Shown here one piece after another: positions 48,748 through 63,880 of a DNA stretch of 64,000 bases. Source of the DNA: Bifidobacterium pullorum subsp. gallinarum (GTDB taxonomy: Bacteria; Actinomycetota; Actinomycetes; Actinomycetales; Bifidobacteriaceae). The DNA is taken from the NCBI RefSeq assembly GCF_000741215.1, contig NZ_JGYX01000001.1, forward strand, positions 248,001 to 312,000, given 5' to 3'. The position numbers and the translations under genes are program-made. How positions within the stretch are numbered: the stretch's first letter is position 1; every line of letters begins with the position of its first letter. Below the pieces are notes generated by a model that saw only the letters and a list, made by a program, of their open reading frames with translations, was not told the DNA's origin and made no database searches.

Positions 48748-49365
48748 ATGACATGGAACCCGTTTAAGAAGCAGGACGAGGCACAGGTGCCCGTCGAGGA
48801 ATCCGCCAAGGCCGCCAAGCCCGAGCCCACCGCCGGCAAGGGGCATGCCACCCCGAAGCGCAAGGACGCCCAGGAGCAGAACCTGCGCCCGCTGGTGCCC
48901 AAGGACCGCAAGGCCAGCGCCAAGGCCGCCAAGGCGCGCCAGCGCGAGAAGGAGAACGCCGAGTACGAGGCCATGCGCACCGGTGACATCAACCATATGC
49001 CCAAGGCCGAGCGCCTGCCGTGGCGCGTGTACATCCGCGACTATGTGGACGCCCGGTTCAACCTCGGCGAGTTCTTCATCCCGGTGGCGTTCGGCATCCT
49101 CATCCTCTCGATGGTGGTCACGTTCTTCGCGCCGATGCTGTCGCTGCCGCTTATGCTGCTGCTGTATGTGTACCTGTTCGCCGCGATCATCGATGTGGTG
49201 ATCATGTGGCGCAAGCTCAAGAAGAAGCTGATCGAGAAGTTCGGCGAGCGTTCGGTGGCCAAGGGCATGCGTTCCGGCTCCTACGCGTGGAGCCGCGCCA
49301 TCCAGCTGCGCCGCTGGCGTCTGCCGAAGCCCAAGTACCCCAAGCGCGGTCACTGGCCCGAGTGA
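48748..49365 (+). CDS. DUF3043 membrane protein
   Basis: A 205-residue actinobacterial protein: lysine- and alanine-rich hydrophilic N-terminus (about residues 1-85), two membrane spans (about 110-130 and 133-153), and a basic C-terminal tail (KKKLIEKFGERSVAKGM, KPKYPKRGHWPE). These are the features of DUF3043. No Shine-Dalgarno precedes the ATG; a TAACCT -10-like box ends 6 bases upstream, so the transcript may be leaderless. Function unknown. Confidence 0.88.
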   Translation: MTWNPFKKQDEAQVPVEESAKAAKPEPTAGKGHATPKRKDAQEQNLRPLVPKDRKASAKAAKARQREKENAEYEAMRTGDINHMPKAERLPWRVYIRDYVDARFNLGEFFIPVAFGILILSMVVTFFAPMLSLPLMLLLYVYLFAAIIDVVIMWRKLKKKLIEKFGERSVAKGMRSGSYAWSRAIQLRRWRLPKPKYPKRGHWPE

Positions 49366-49397
49366 CGGGGGAACCCAGATCTCGCCCAAATCTCACG

Positions 49398-49445
49398 GGC
49401 CGCCGCACGATCGCACCGCCTGCCGGTCGCGTTCGTGCGGCGGCC
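49398..49445 (+). terminator. Terminator of the DUF3043 gene
   Basis: GGCCGCCGCACGA and TCGTGCGGCGGCC, a perfect 13-bp stem with a 22-base loop, followed by TTCGTCGT. It lies 32 bases after the stop. Confidence 0.6.
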
Positions 49446-49542
49446 TTCGTCGTATCCGGGGGCGGTGTCCGCGACGGTTTCTGCAACCGTTCCTACAATG
49501 GGACACGGCACTTCATTGGTTCACTATGCTTAGGAGGCATCG

Positions 49543-51021
49543 ATGCCGCAGACATTCGATATCGTCGTCATTGGGGCGGGTCCCGGCGGGTACGCGACGG
49601 CGCTGCGTGCGGCGGAGCTGGGGTTGTCCGTCGCCCTGGTGGAACGCGACGCCACGCTCGGCGGCACCTGCCTGAACCGCGGGTGCATCCCCTCGAAGGC
49701 GCTGCTGACCGCCGCGCACGCGATGCACACGGCGAGGTGGGCGCCAGTCACCGGACTACAGGTGCAGGTGACCGGCTTCGATTTCGGCGCGTTACGCGAC
49801 TACCGGATGCGCGCCGTGGACGCGATGGTCAAGGGTCTGGCCGGTTTGGTGGCGCATCGCGGCATCACCGTGTTCCGCGGTCAGGCTTCGCTTGCCGGCG
49901 CACGTCAGGTCACGGTCACGCCCTCCCCCGGCTGTGAGGCAGTGCTGCGGTATATCAAGGCGGGAGTGGCGGAACCGGTCGGCGACTGGATGCGGCTGGA
50001 TGCGGCGAACGTGGTGCTGGCCACCGGGTCCCGCCCCCGCCCGCTGCCCGGCGAACCGTTCCGTGGCGCACTGATCGATTCCACGCAGGCTCTTGAGCAG
50101 GACACGTTCCCGGATAGTGCGATCATCATCGGCTCGGGGGCGATAGCCCTGGAGTTCGCCTCGTTGTGGAGCCAGACAGGCTGCGAGGTCACGCTGCTGA
50201 TCCGCAAGGACCGGGTGCTTTCCGGCTGGGACCGCCGTACCGGCATGACGTTGACCCGCGAGCTCAAGCGCGCGGGCGTGAACGTGGTGACCCGCAGCCA
50301 TGTGACCGCCGTGGATACGGGGATGAATCTCGGTGCCACCGTGCATTACACCCGCGAGGGCGAGGAAGGCGAGCGGCAGGCGTACGCGCAGCTCGTGCTG
50401 GCTGCCGTGGGCCGCGATCCGGTCACCGATTTCGATTGGCTGGCGGCGGCGGGCGTGGCACTGGACGACCGGAGCTTCGTCGTCACCGATCCCCGGGGGC
50501 GCACGTCGGTGCCGGATGTCTGGGCGGTGGGCGATATCACCGCAGGTCACGCGCTGGCGCACCGCGCGTTCGAACAGGGCATTGTGGTGGCTGAATCCAT
50601 AGCGGGTCTTGATCCGCGTCCGGTTGACGAGACGACGGTGCCGCAGATCGTGTTCTCCCTGCCCGAGGCCGCGAGCGTCGGCCTGACCATGGATCAGGCG
50701 AAGGCGCGCGAGGATCTGGTCGGTGTCGGAGAGACGGTGTATCCGATGATGGGCAACGCGCGCATGATGATGAGCGATGCCGCCGGCTCGCTGTCCGTGG
50801 TGACCGGCGCCGACGCCGACGACCCCGATACGCAGCGCGTCCTCGGCGTACACATGGTGGCGCCGGATGCCAGCGATCTGATCGTGGAGGCGCAGCAGCT
50901 GGTCGGCAACCGCGTGCCGCTCGCGCAGGCCGCCCGTCTGATCCATCCGCATCCCACATTCGCGGAGGCGATGGGCGAGGCGCTGCTCAAGGCCGACGGC
51001 CGCCCGTTGCACACGCGATAG
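49543..51021 (+). CDS. lpd: Dihydrolipoyl dehydrogenase (class I disulfide oxidoreductase)
   Basis: A 492-residue FAD enzyme. FAD-binding GAGPGGYATALRA at the N-terminus, redox-active pair in GGTCLNRGCIPSK (Cys43 and Cys48), NAD domain with IIIGSGAIALEFA, second FAD block VWAVGDITAGHALAHRA, and a C-terminal dimerisation domain with the catalytic HPHPTFAEAMGEAL. The start is fixed by AGGAGG 5 bases upstream. No lipoyl-dependent E1 or E2 gene is nearby and bifidobacteria are usually reported to lack pyruvate dehydrogenase, so its physiological partner is unclear. Confidence 0.92.
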   Translation: MPQTFDIVVIGAGPGGYATALRAAELGLSVALVERDATLGGTCLNRGCIPSKALLTAAHAMHTARWAPVTGLQVQVTGFDFGALRDYRMRAVDAMVKGLAGLVAHRGITVFRGQASLAGARQVTVTPSPGCEAVLRYIKAGVAEPVGDWMRLDAANVVLATGSRPRPLPGEPFRGALIDSTQALEQDTFPDSAIIIGSGAIALEFASLWSQTGCEVTLLIRKDRVLSGWDRRTGMTLTRELKRAGVNVVTRSHVTAVDTGMNLGATVHYTREGEEGERQAYAQLVLAAVGRDPVTDFDWLAAAGVALDDRSFVVTDPRGRTSVPDVWAVGDITAGHALAHRAFEQGIVVAESIAGLDPRPVDETTVPQIVFSLPEAASVGLTMDQAKAREDLVGVGETVYPMMGNARMMMSDAAGSLSVVTGADADDPDTQRVLGVHMVAPDASDLIVEAQQLVGNRVPLAQAARLIHPHPTFAEAMGEALLKADGRPLHTR

Positions 51022-51091
51022 ACCGGTGTTGTCACCGTGCTGCTAGACTATTGGTTCTAGTGTGTCCACTCTCACAACGAAGAAGCGAGGA

Positions 51092-51880
51092 ATGATGGCG
51101 TCCAAGGACGAGAAGCCACAGAAGAAGCAGAGTCTGTTCAAGCAGATCGCGCAGATCTACAAGTTCACGGTTGCCGACGACAAGAAGCTGCCGTGGCTGC
51201 TGGCCGGCGCCTGGCTGGCCCCGGTGGTGCTGTTCGTGATTCTTGGCCTGGTGTTCCATTGGACGTGGCTGACGTGGATCTTCGTGATGGTGATGGCCAT
51301 CATGGTCGGTGCGCTGTTCGCCACCATGACCCTGACCAACCGGGCCGACAAAGTCGGCTACGCGCATCTGGAGGGCAAGCCGGGCGCGGCCGTGAGCGTG
51401 CTGAGCAACATCAGCAAGGCCGGGTTCAACTTCCCCGAACAGCCGGTGTGGTTCGACGCCAAGACCAAGGACGCGATCTGGCGCGGCACCGGCTTCAACG
51501 GCATCTATCTGCTCGGCGAGGGCGACTACGGTCGCGTGATGCGCGCGATGGACCGTCAGGAGCATGCCATCAAGGGCGTGACGGCCGGCTCCCAGATCCC
51601 GGTGTATCGTATCTGCGTCGGCACCGGCGACAAGCAGGTCAAGCTTAAGGATCTGCGCAAGACCATCGTCAAGCAGAAGGCGTATGTGCCGTCGGGCCAC
51701 AAGAACAAGCTGGTCGCCAAGATCCACCCGCGTTCCCGTTTCCTGCTCACCCAGCGTGAGCTTGACATCCTGAACGACCGTCTGCGCACGCTGCAGACCA
51801 AGCAGGGTCTGGGCATCCCGAAGGGCATCGACCCGACCCGCCCGCAGCGCGTCAGCCGTCGCGCGATGCGTGGCCGCTGA
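51092..51880 (+). CDS. DUF4191 membrane protein
   Basis: A 262-residue protein starting MMASKDEKPQKKQS, with two adjacent membrane spans (about residues 37-57 and 60-82), then a long cytoplasmic region (YAHLEGKPGAAVSVLSNIS, IKGVTAGSQIPVYRI) and a basic tail (RRAMRGR). These are the features of DUF4191, often found beside glnA or lipoate genes in Actinobacteria. The first of two adjacent ATGs is used; either is possible after GCGAGGA. A bidirectional terminator follows. Function unknown. Confidence 0.87.
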   Translation: MMASKDEKPQKKQSLFKQIAQIYKFTVADDKKLPWLLAGAWLAPVVLFVILGLVFHWTWLTWIFVMVMAIMVGALFATMTLTNRADKVGYAHLEGKPGAAVSVLSNISKAGFNFPEQPVWFDAKTKDAIWRGTGFNGIYLLGEGDYGRVMRAMDRQEHAIKGVTAGSQIPVYRICVGTGDKQVKLKDLRKTIVKQKAYVPSGHKNKLVAKIHPRSRFLLTQRELDILNDRLRTLQTKQGLGIPKGIDPTRPQRVSRRAMRGR

Positions 51881-51912
51881 CGGCCGCCGGCCTTGGTACC
51901 ATCCGGCATATG

Positions 51913-51941
51913 AAAGAGCCGCCCGATCGGGCGGCTCTTTT
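51913..51941. terminator. Bidirectional terminator between DUF4191 and copA
   Basis: A fully palindromic 28-base stem-loop with arms AAAGAGCCGCCCGA and TCGGGCGGCTCTTT, giving AAA/TTT tails on both strands. It lies 33 bases after the DUF4191 stop and 61 bases after the copA stop, which converge here. Confidence 0.85.
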
Positions 51942-52002
51942 GCTATCCGTCCCAGTCCCGTCATTCCTCAGTTGCCTACATGGAACAGGACACGGAAACC
52001 GA

Positions 52003-54678
<2,676 letters not shown>

Positions 54679-54864
54679 CCGTCCCTCCTCTCCTTTCCAG
54701 GCCTGATATACCTCAAATTAGCATCGGATCGCCCGCTATCCGCCCTCGGCATACCCCTCTTGCGCGCCGGCACGAAACATTCCCGTAACCCAATGGGCGC
54801 ATACGCGAAACCATATCTTCTACACTTGGAACTCGTAACCATCCCATGTGAAAGGAGCGGTCCA

Positions 54865-56301
54865 GTGACTGCAATCAAGACCAAGGCCGATGCCGAGGCG
54901 CTGATCAACCAGGAGGGCGTGGAATACGTCTCCGTCCGTTTCACCGATCTCATCGGCGTCCAGCAGCACTTCACGGTGCCCGCGAGCGAGTTCCTCAAGG
55001 ATGCCTTCGACGAGGGCATGCCGTTCGACGGCTCCTCGGTGGAAGGCTTCCAGGCCATCAACGAGTCCGATATGAAGCTCGTGCCGGACGTCGAGACCGC
55101 GTACATCGATCCGTTCCGCAAGCATAAGACCCTGAACGTGGCGTTCTCGATCGTCGACCCGCTGACCGACGAACCGTATTCGCGTGACCCGCGTCAGGTC
55201 GCCGCCAAGGCCGAGGCCTATCTGAAGGCCACCGGCATCGCCGACGTGGCGTACTTCGCCCCCGAGGCCGAGTTCTTCATCTTCGACAAGGTGCGTTTCG
55301 AGAACTCGATGCAGCGCTCCTTCTACGAGGTCGACTCCGTCGAGGCCCCGTGGAACACCGGCAACGATGTGGAAGAGGACGGCACCCCGAACATCGGGTT
55401 CAAGAACCGCGTCAAGCGCGGCTACTTCCCGGTGCCACCGTGCGACCACACCCAGGATCTGCGCGATGACATGGTCGCCAACCTGCAGAAGGTCGGGCTG
55501 GTGCTTGAGCGTTCGCACCACGAGGTGGCGGGCGCCGGCCAGCAGGAGATCAACTACCGCTTCAACTCGCTGCAGCACGCCGGCGACGATCTGATGAAGT
55601 ACAAGTATGTGGTCCATGAGACCGCGTTCCTGGCGGGCAAGGCCGCCACCTTCATGCCCAAGCCGATCGCCGGCGACAACGGCACCGGCATGCACTGCCA
55701 TCAGTCGCTGTGGAAGGACGGCAAGCCGCTGTTCTACGACGAGCAGGGCTACGGCGGTCTGTCCGATCTCGCCCGCTGGTACATCGGCGGCCTGATCAAG
55801 CATTCGTCGTCGGTGCTGGCGTTCACCAACCCGTCGCTGAACTCCTACCACCGTCTGGTCCCGGGCTTCGAGGCGCCGGTCAACCTGGTGTACTCGGCCC
55901 GCAACCGTTCGGCCGCCATCCGCATCCCGCTGGCCGGCACCTCCCCCGCCGCCAAGCGCATCGAGTTCCGCGCGCCGGATCCGTCCTCCAACCCGTTCCT
56001 GGCGTTCTCGGCCCAGCTCATGGCCGGTCTGGACGGTATCCTCAACCACATCGAACCGCCGGCTCCGGTGGATAAGGATCTGTACGAGCTGCCGCCGGAG
56101 GAGCATGCCGGCATCAAGCAGGTGCCGAGCTCGCTCGCCGAGGCGATGGACGCGCTGGAGGAGGATCACGACTTCCTGACCGCCGGTGACGTGTTCACCG
56201 ACGATCTGATCGAGACGTGGATCGACCTGAAGCGTGGCGAGATCGATCAGGCTCGCCTGGTTCCGACCCCGCTGGAATACGAGCTCTACTTCCACATCTG
56301 A
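54865..56301 (+). CDS. glnA: Glutamine synthetase type I
   Basis: A 478-residue dodecameric enzyme that forms glutamine from glutamate, ammonia and ATP. Beta-grasp domain with [16 protein letters not shown]; catalytic blocks [21 protein letters not shown] and [19 protein letters not shown] site in NRSAAIRIP; and the adenylylation-loop tyrosine in [10 protein letters not shown], so regulation by GlnE is expected (GSI-beta). The start is GTG (reading [11 protein letters not shown]) with AAAGGAG upstream; the frame stays open far upstream, but only antisense to copA. Confidence 0.97.
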   Translation: MTAIKTKADAEALINQEGVEYVSVRFTDLIGVQQHFTVPASEFLKDAFDEGMPFDGSSVEGFQAINESDMKLVPDVETAYIDPFRKHKTLNVAFSIVDPLTDEPYSRDPRQVAAKAEAYLKATGIADVAYFAPEAEFFIFDKVRFENSMQRSFYEVDSVEAPWNTGNDVEEDGTPNIGFKNRVKRGYFPVPPCDHTQDLRDDMVANLQKVGLVLERSHHEVAGAGQQEINYRFNSLQHAGDDLMKYKYVVHETAFLAGKAATFMPKPIAGDNGTGMHCHQSLWKDGKPLFYDEQGYGGLSDLARWYIGGLIKHSSSVLAFTNPSLNSYHRLVPGFEAPVNLVYSARNRSAAIRIPLAGTSPAAKRIEFRAPDPSSNPFLAFSAQLMAGLDGILNHIEPPAPVDKDLYELPPEEHAGIKQVPSSLAEAMDALEEDHDFLTAGDVFTDDLIETWIDLKRGEIDQARLVPTPLEYELYFHI

Positions 56302-56323
56302 CCTGTAGCGTGATTCGCTCAGC

Positions 56324-56356
56324 AAAAGGCCCCGGCTGGATGAGCCGGGGCCTTTT
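56324..56356 (+). terminator. Intrinsic terminator of glnA
   Basis: AAAAGGCCCCGGCT and AGCCGGGGCCTTTT enclose a 5-base loop, with the T-run part of the stem. It lies 23 bases after the glnA stop and has A/T ends on both strands. Confidence 0.85.
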
Positions 56357-56419
56357 GTTCGCGCGAGTACCCAATCCGATTCGCACCTATGCGAAGCCCG
56401 AACCGTAAATCATCTCACA

Positions 56420-57764
56420 CTATGAGACAACCCGTTCGATGAACCACCGCTCGTGCGAGACGACGATCAACGCGCCCGGATAGTCGGCGAGCACTCTGGC
56501 CAGCGCCTCCTTGGAGCCCAGGTCCAGGTGGTTGGTCGGCTCGTCCATCACGATCAGTTCCGGCCGGTCGAGCAGCCCCAGGCAGAGCAGCAGCTTGCGC
56601 AGCTCGCCGGGCGAGGGGTTCTCCCCCGTCAGCAGCTTGTCCGGGTCGGCGTTCAGCTGGGCGACCGACGACAGCACCCGGGCGCGCTGCTCAGCCGGCA
56701 ACCCTGTCAGTCGCGTCATCGCGCGCCGTGCGTCGTCGCTGGTCGTGTTCTGGGCGATGCTCAGCGTCCGCACGTCGGCGGCCGCCCGCAGCAGCGCCCC
56801 GATGATTGTGGACTTGCCCAACCCGTTCGGACCGGTCAGACCGATATGGTCGCGCGGACCGACGCTCAGCAACGGGATGCGCACGCCCACGATGCCTCCG
56901 GCACGGTCATGGTCGTCGCCCTCCGCCGAGACGCGCCACAGTCCGCCATCGACGTGCAGATGCGAGCATTCCCCCGCACAATCGGGAGAGCCGTCCGGAC
57001 GCGGTGTCCGGTCGTCCGCCAACGCCTCGTCATCGATGGGTGTCGTGTCCCCGAACCTCACGACGCCGGGGCCGATCCGTATCAGTTCCGCACGGTGGCT
57101 GGGCGCGGCGTCCATCCAGATGTCGCCGTCGTATCGCTTGGCCGCGACGCTCAGCGATGCGGCCTTGCGTTCGGCGGCGGCGATGCGTCCATTCAGCTGG
57201 GCGTAGGCCCGCGACGCGCCGGAGTCCAGACTCGTGGCCTTGGCCAGATGCAGGGCGCCGCGCGCATCGTGATCCTTGGGGTCGATGCGTCGGCCGCCGT
57301 TGTCCCTGGCCGCGTTCGCATGCTGGACCTGCCGGAAACGTTCGGCCTGCGCGCCGCACAGCCGCTCGTGCTCGCGGCGGGCGGACCGCAGCAGCCCGGC
57401 GTCGCGCTCATCGTTGGCCCGCCGCTGGGCGTTGGCCTGCGTATAGCCGCCCTGATAGACGTTGGCCACGGTCACGTTGCGATGGCCGACGTGCCTGCGC
57501 TCGAATATCAGGCTCCGTCCGCAGGTGGCGTCGATCAGGTCCGCGTCGTGCGAGATGAGCACGCCGATGCCCCGGAATCCCCGCATCGGGGGCAAGGCGT
57601 CCGGTGGCGATGGCGGCCAGGGTCGATTTGCCGATGCCGTTGTCGCCGAGCACGGCGGTCCACCCTTGGGGGAAGGAGACCGAGATGTCCTCAAACAGCG
57701 GCTCGGGGGTACCCGGATAGGTGAAGTCGATATGGGATAGTGTCAGCATGATGGGTTGCGCCAT
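56420..57764 (-). pseudogene. Decayed ABC-F family ATPase (internal deletion and frameshift)
   Basis: The start MAQPIMLTLSHIDF (ATG at 57764 behind GAGAGGAA) leads into a first ABC domain with Walker A GDNGIGKST. Around 57585 the reading jumps frame straight into RGFRGIGVLISHDADLIDATCG, the end of the same domain. About 110 residues normally present, including Q-loop, signature and Walker B, are missing. The second half is intact: linker, Walker A GPNGLGKST, NPSPGELRKLLLC, Walker B LIVMDEPTNHLD and VSHERWF. ABC-F proteins act on ribosomes, some giving antibiotic resistance. As drawn, the gene cannot give a functional two-domain protein. Confidence 0.82.
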
Positions 57765-58006
57765 GGTGTTCCTCTCGGGCGCGCCGCAAACGGATAGGGT
57801 CGATGGCGACTGCTGAAGGCATAGGATGGGTGCGGCGGCGCGCCACAATGCGCATCGCCATCCGCAACAGTCATCCTATCGGCTGAGCAATGTCCCGATC
57901 ATCCTTCCGCTGAGCCTCCTTGGCATATGGGGAGGCCATCCGACATACCGCCCTCCAGTATATAGCCGCCGATGACGGAATCGCCAATACCGGCCGGGCC
58001 AAGCCC

Positions 58007-59104
58007 CTAGGCCATCAGGCGCTCGGCCACGGACTTGAAGATGCGGCCCAGGCCGTCGGTCCTCAGGGAGCCGTCCCTGTTGAGCACGGCGGGACGCCCC
58101 GACTCGCCGGTCTCACGGATCTCGGGGACCAGCGGCAGCCGGCCCATCAGCGGCACGTCATAGCCCAGCGCCCGGGTCAGCTGATCGGAGACGCGCTCGC
58201 CGCCGCCGTTGCCGAAGATCTCCAGCCGCTCGCCCTTGTAGTCGAACCAGCTCATGTTCTCGACCACGCCGCGCACCGTCATCGGCACCTGCAACGCCAC
58301 CAGTCCGGAGCGCACGGCCACGTCGGAGGCGCTGGGCTGCGGGGTGGTGACGACGACCAGTTCCGCGTTCGGCAGGGTCTGCGCCACCGAGATCGCCATG
58401 TCGCCGGTGCCGGGCGCCAGGTCGAGCAGCAGCACGTCCGGTTCTCCCCACCATACGTCGGAGAGGAACTGTTCCAGGGAGCGCTGCAGTCTGGGTCCGC
58501 GCCACAGGATCGCCCGGTCGGCCCCGGCGAACATGCCGATGGAGATCAACTTGACGCCCCATGCGGTCACGGGCATCAGCATGCCGTTGAGATTGGTCGG
58601 CTGCGAGTGCACGCCGAACAGACCCGGCAGGGAGAATCCGTAGATGTCGGCGTCGATGGCGGCCGTGTCATAGCCGAGCGCGGCGAATGTGGCGGCCAGG
58701 TTGGCGGTGACCGACGATTTGCCGACGCCGCCCTTGCCGGAGGCGATGGCGAAGATGCGGGTCTTGCTGTCCGGCTTGGTGAACGGGTTCTGCCGCCGTT
58801 CCGCCTTGAGTCTGTTCACGAGCTCGGCGAGTTTGTCGTCGTCCATCGTGGAGACCTCGATATGCGGGATCAGATCGGCGTCCGGATAAGAGGCGACTGC
58901 CGCATTGATCCGATGGGTGATCGCATCCGACAGCGGGCAGCCCTCCACGGTAAGTTCCACGTGCACGGTCACGTCATAGACGCCATCCGCGGCGGGCGTG
59001 ACCTCAATCGCCGGGATCATGCCCAGTTCGGTGATCGACCGCCCCAGTTCGGGGTCGATGACCTTGCTCAGCCGGTCGTAGATGTCGGCTTCGATCCGTT
59101 CCAT
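58007..59104 (-). CDS. mrp: Mrp/NBP35 family iron-sulfur carrier ATPase
   Basis: A 365-residue P-loop protein for Fe-S cluster delivery. The N-terminal MIP18/DUF59 domain (about residues 1-85) has RLSKVIDPELGRSITELGMI. The ATPase domain has the deviant Walker A ASGKGGVGKSS, DADIYGFSLPGLFG, LLDLAPGTGDMAISVAQ and TTPQPSASDVAVRSG. The CxxC cluster ligand pair seen in many Mrp proteins is not evident after ENMSWFDYKGERLEIFG, so cluster binding may differ. The start is the ATG behind GAGGAGGAG. Confidence 0.93.
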   Translation of the reverse strand: MERIEADIYDRLSKVIDPELGRSITELGMIPAIEVTPAADGVYDVTVHVELTVEGCPLSDAITHRINAAVASYPDADLIPHIEVSTMDDDKLAELVNRLKAERRQNPFTKPDSKTRIFAIASGKGGVGKSSVTANLAATFAALGYDTAAIDADIYGFSLPGLFGVHSQPTNLNGMLMPVTAWGVKLISIGMFAGADRAILWRGPRLQRSLEQFLSDVWWGEPDVLLLDLAPGTGDMAISVAQTLPNAELVVVTTPQPSASDVAVRSGLVALQVPMTVRGVVENMSWFDYKGERLEIFGNGGGERVSDQLTRALGYDVPLMGRLPLVPEIRETGESGRPAVLNRDGSLRTDGLGRIFKSVAERLMA

Positions 59105-59223
59105 GGCTCCTCCTCGCGTCGGCCGCTGCTTGGGCATGCTTCCACCCTAGCGTGCGATCGCACGCCATGCCAGAGCGACGCCCCGCCGTGTCGGCCAGGC
59201 CGGCGGGAGCGCCGTGCGCTGGT

Positions 59224-60912
59224 TCAGTCGAAGCAGTAGGCGGTCACGATCGGCTCGCGGCCGGTGGTGACGTCGGTGAAGTATTCGTACAGGCTGATGC
59301 CGAGCATGCTGCCGCCCAGGTTGACCACATTCGTGAACCCGTGCCCCTGCAGCAGGCGGACGGCGTTGTAGCTGGTCTGCGATGATCGGCAGTTCAGGTA
59401 CACCGGCCGGTCGGTGGGGATCTCGTCCAGCCGCCCGCGCATCTGCGTGAGCGGGATATTGACAGCGCCCTTGAGATGGCCCTTGGCGAAGGCACCGGGT
59501 TCGCGCACGTCGATGATCGTCGCCCCGGATTCCACGAGTGCGCGCGCCTGGTCCACATGGGTCTGCCGGTAGTCGCCGCCCAGCAGGTTGCCGGCCACGA
59601 GCGCGGCCACGTTGACCGGGTCCTTGGCGTTGGAGAACGGCGGCGCGTAGCACAGTTCCAGGTCGCGCAGATCGTCCACGACGGCGCCGAACTTGATGGC
59701 CGTGGCCACCACGTCGATGCGTTTGGCGGCATCCCCCTGCCCGATGGCCTGCGCGCCGAGCACGCGTCCGGTCGGCACCTCGAAGATCAGCTTGACATGC
59801 AGCGGCCGCGAGTCCGGCATCAGCGAGACCTTGTCCTGCGGGATGACGTACGCGTAGTCGTAGCGCAGCCCCTCGCGCTCGCACTGCGCGGCGGTCAGCC
59901 CGGTGCCGGCCGCGTTCCATTCGAACACCTTGATGCAGTTGGATCCGATGTATCCGGTGTTGCGCACGGCGCGGCCGCAGATGTGGTCGGCGACCTGCCG
60001 CGCTTGCTTCTGCGCGGGTCCGGCGAGCTGGAGCATCATCGGGCGATGGGTCAGCGCGTTCGTGACCTCGATGGCGTCGCCGATCGCGTAGATGTCCGGG
60101 TCGTTCGTCCGGTAGGAGGCGTCGGTCAGGATCGCCCCGCGCCCGTTCACGTCCAGTCCGGCGTCGGCGGCGAGCGCCGTGTCCGGCCGGATGCCGACGG
60201 CCATGACGACGGCCTGTCCTTCGATTACGCGCCCGGAGGCCAGGGTCAGGTCGTTGCCCTCGCAGCGGGTCACCTGGTCGCCGACGATGAGGTTCACGCC
60301 GTGGTCGAGCAGGGCCTTGTGCAGGATCTGGACCATGTCTTGGTCGAAGGTGTTCAGGATCTGCGGTGCGGCCTCCACCAGCGAGACCTGATACCCCGCT
60401 TCGACGAGGTTGACCGCGGCCTCCACGCCGATGAACCCGCCGCCGACCACGCTGACGCGCGTCACGCCGCGTTCGGTCAGGAACGTGTGCAGACGGTCGA
60501 CGTCGGTGACGGTTTTCAGCGTGAACACGTCGGCCTGGTCGACGCCGGGGATGGGCGGGACGATGGCCCGTGCGCCCGGCGAGAGGATGAGTTTGTCGTA
60601 CGACTCGTCGTACTCGGTGCCGTCGGTCAGGTTCCGGACGCGGACGGTGCGCGAGTCGCGGTCGATGGCGACGGCCTCGCTGTTGACGCGCGCGCCGATG
60701 CGGTACCGTGCGGCGAAGGCCTGCGGGGTCATCATGACGAGTTTGCCGGTGCTGTCGACGGTGCCGCTCAGGCGGAACGGCAGGCTGCAATTGGAGAACG
60801 AGACGTGCGGCCCCTTGTCGAGCATGACGATCTCGGCCCGCTCGTCCAACCGGCGCAGACGCGTCGCCGCGGTGGCGCCTGCCGCCACGCCTCCGATGAT
60901 CACGACCTTCAT
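59224..60912 (-). CDS. CoA-disulfide reductase-rhodanese fusion (FAD-dependent)
   Basis: A 562-residue flavoprotein. The N-terminal part is a pyridine-nucleotide-disulfide oxidoreductase with VIIGGVAAGATAATRLRR and the single active-site cysteine in SFSNCSLPF (Cys42), as in CoA-disulfide reductase; the NAD loop is VSVVGGGFIGVEAAVNL and the second FAD block DIYAIGDAIEV. The C-terminal rhodanese domain (about residues 455-545) has IDVREPGAFAKGHLKGAVN and the catalytic cysteine in VYLNCRSSQTS. Such CoADR-RHD enzymes reduce CoA disulfides, persulfides or polysulfides. GGAGG precedes the ATG. Likely redox or sulfur homeostasis in an oxygen-sensitive organism. Confidence 0.93.
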   Translation of the reverse strand: MKVVIIGGVAAGATAATRLRRLDERAEIVMLDKGPHVSFSNCSLPFRLSGTVDSTGKLVMMTPQAFAARYRIGARVNSEAVAIDRDSRTVRVRNLTDGTEYDESYDKLILSPGARAIVPPIPGVDQADVFTLKTVTDVDRLHTFLTERGVTRVSVVGGGFIGVEAAVNLVEAGYQVSLVEAAPQILNTFDQDMVQILHKALLDHGVNLIVGDQVTRCEGNDLTLASGRVIEGQAVVMAVGIRPDTALAADAGLDVNGRGAILTDASYRTNDPDIYAIGDAIEVTNALTHRPMMLQLAGPAQKQARQVADHICGRAVRNTGYIGSNCIKVFEWNAAGTGLTAAQCEREGLRYDYAYVIPQDKVSLMPDSRPLHVKLIFEVPTGRVLGAQAIGQGDAAKRIDVVATAIKFGAVVDDLRDLELCYAPPFSNAKDPVNVAALVAGNLLGGDYRQTHVDQARALVESGATIIDVREPGAFAKGHLKGAVNIPLTQMRGRLDEIPTDRPVYLNCRSSQTSYNAVRLLQGHGFTNVVNLGGSMLGISLYEYFTDVTTGREPIVTAYCFD

Positions 60913-61038
60913 GGCAACCTCCTTGCACACCATGGGCTCATCCCGCGAGCCGACGTCTTCCTTCAGCATAACCCGCGACCGTTGGCCGTGGCGGCGACCC
61001 GCGCCGGATCGACCGATCCGGCGCATCATCTGCGGCGG

Positions 61039-63807
<2,769 letters not shown>

Positions 63808-63880
63808 CTAGACTGTTCGATACTCATTCGATTCTAACGACCCCCGGCCCGCCGGACGGCACCGGAAAGCCGCCCGACGT

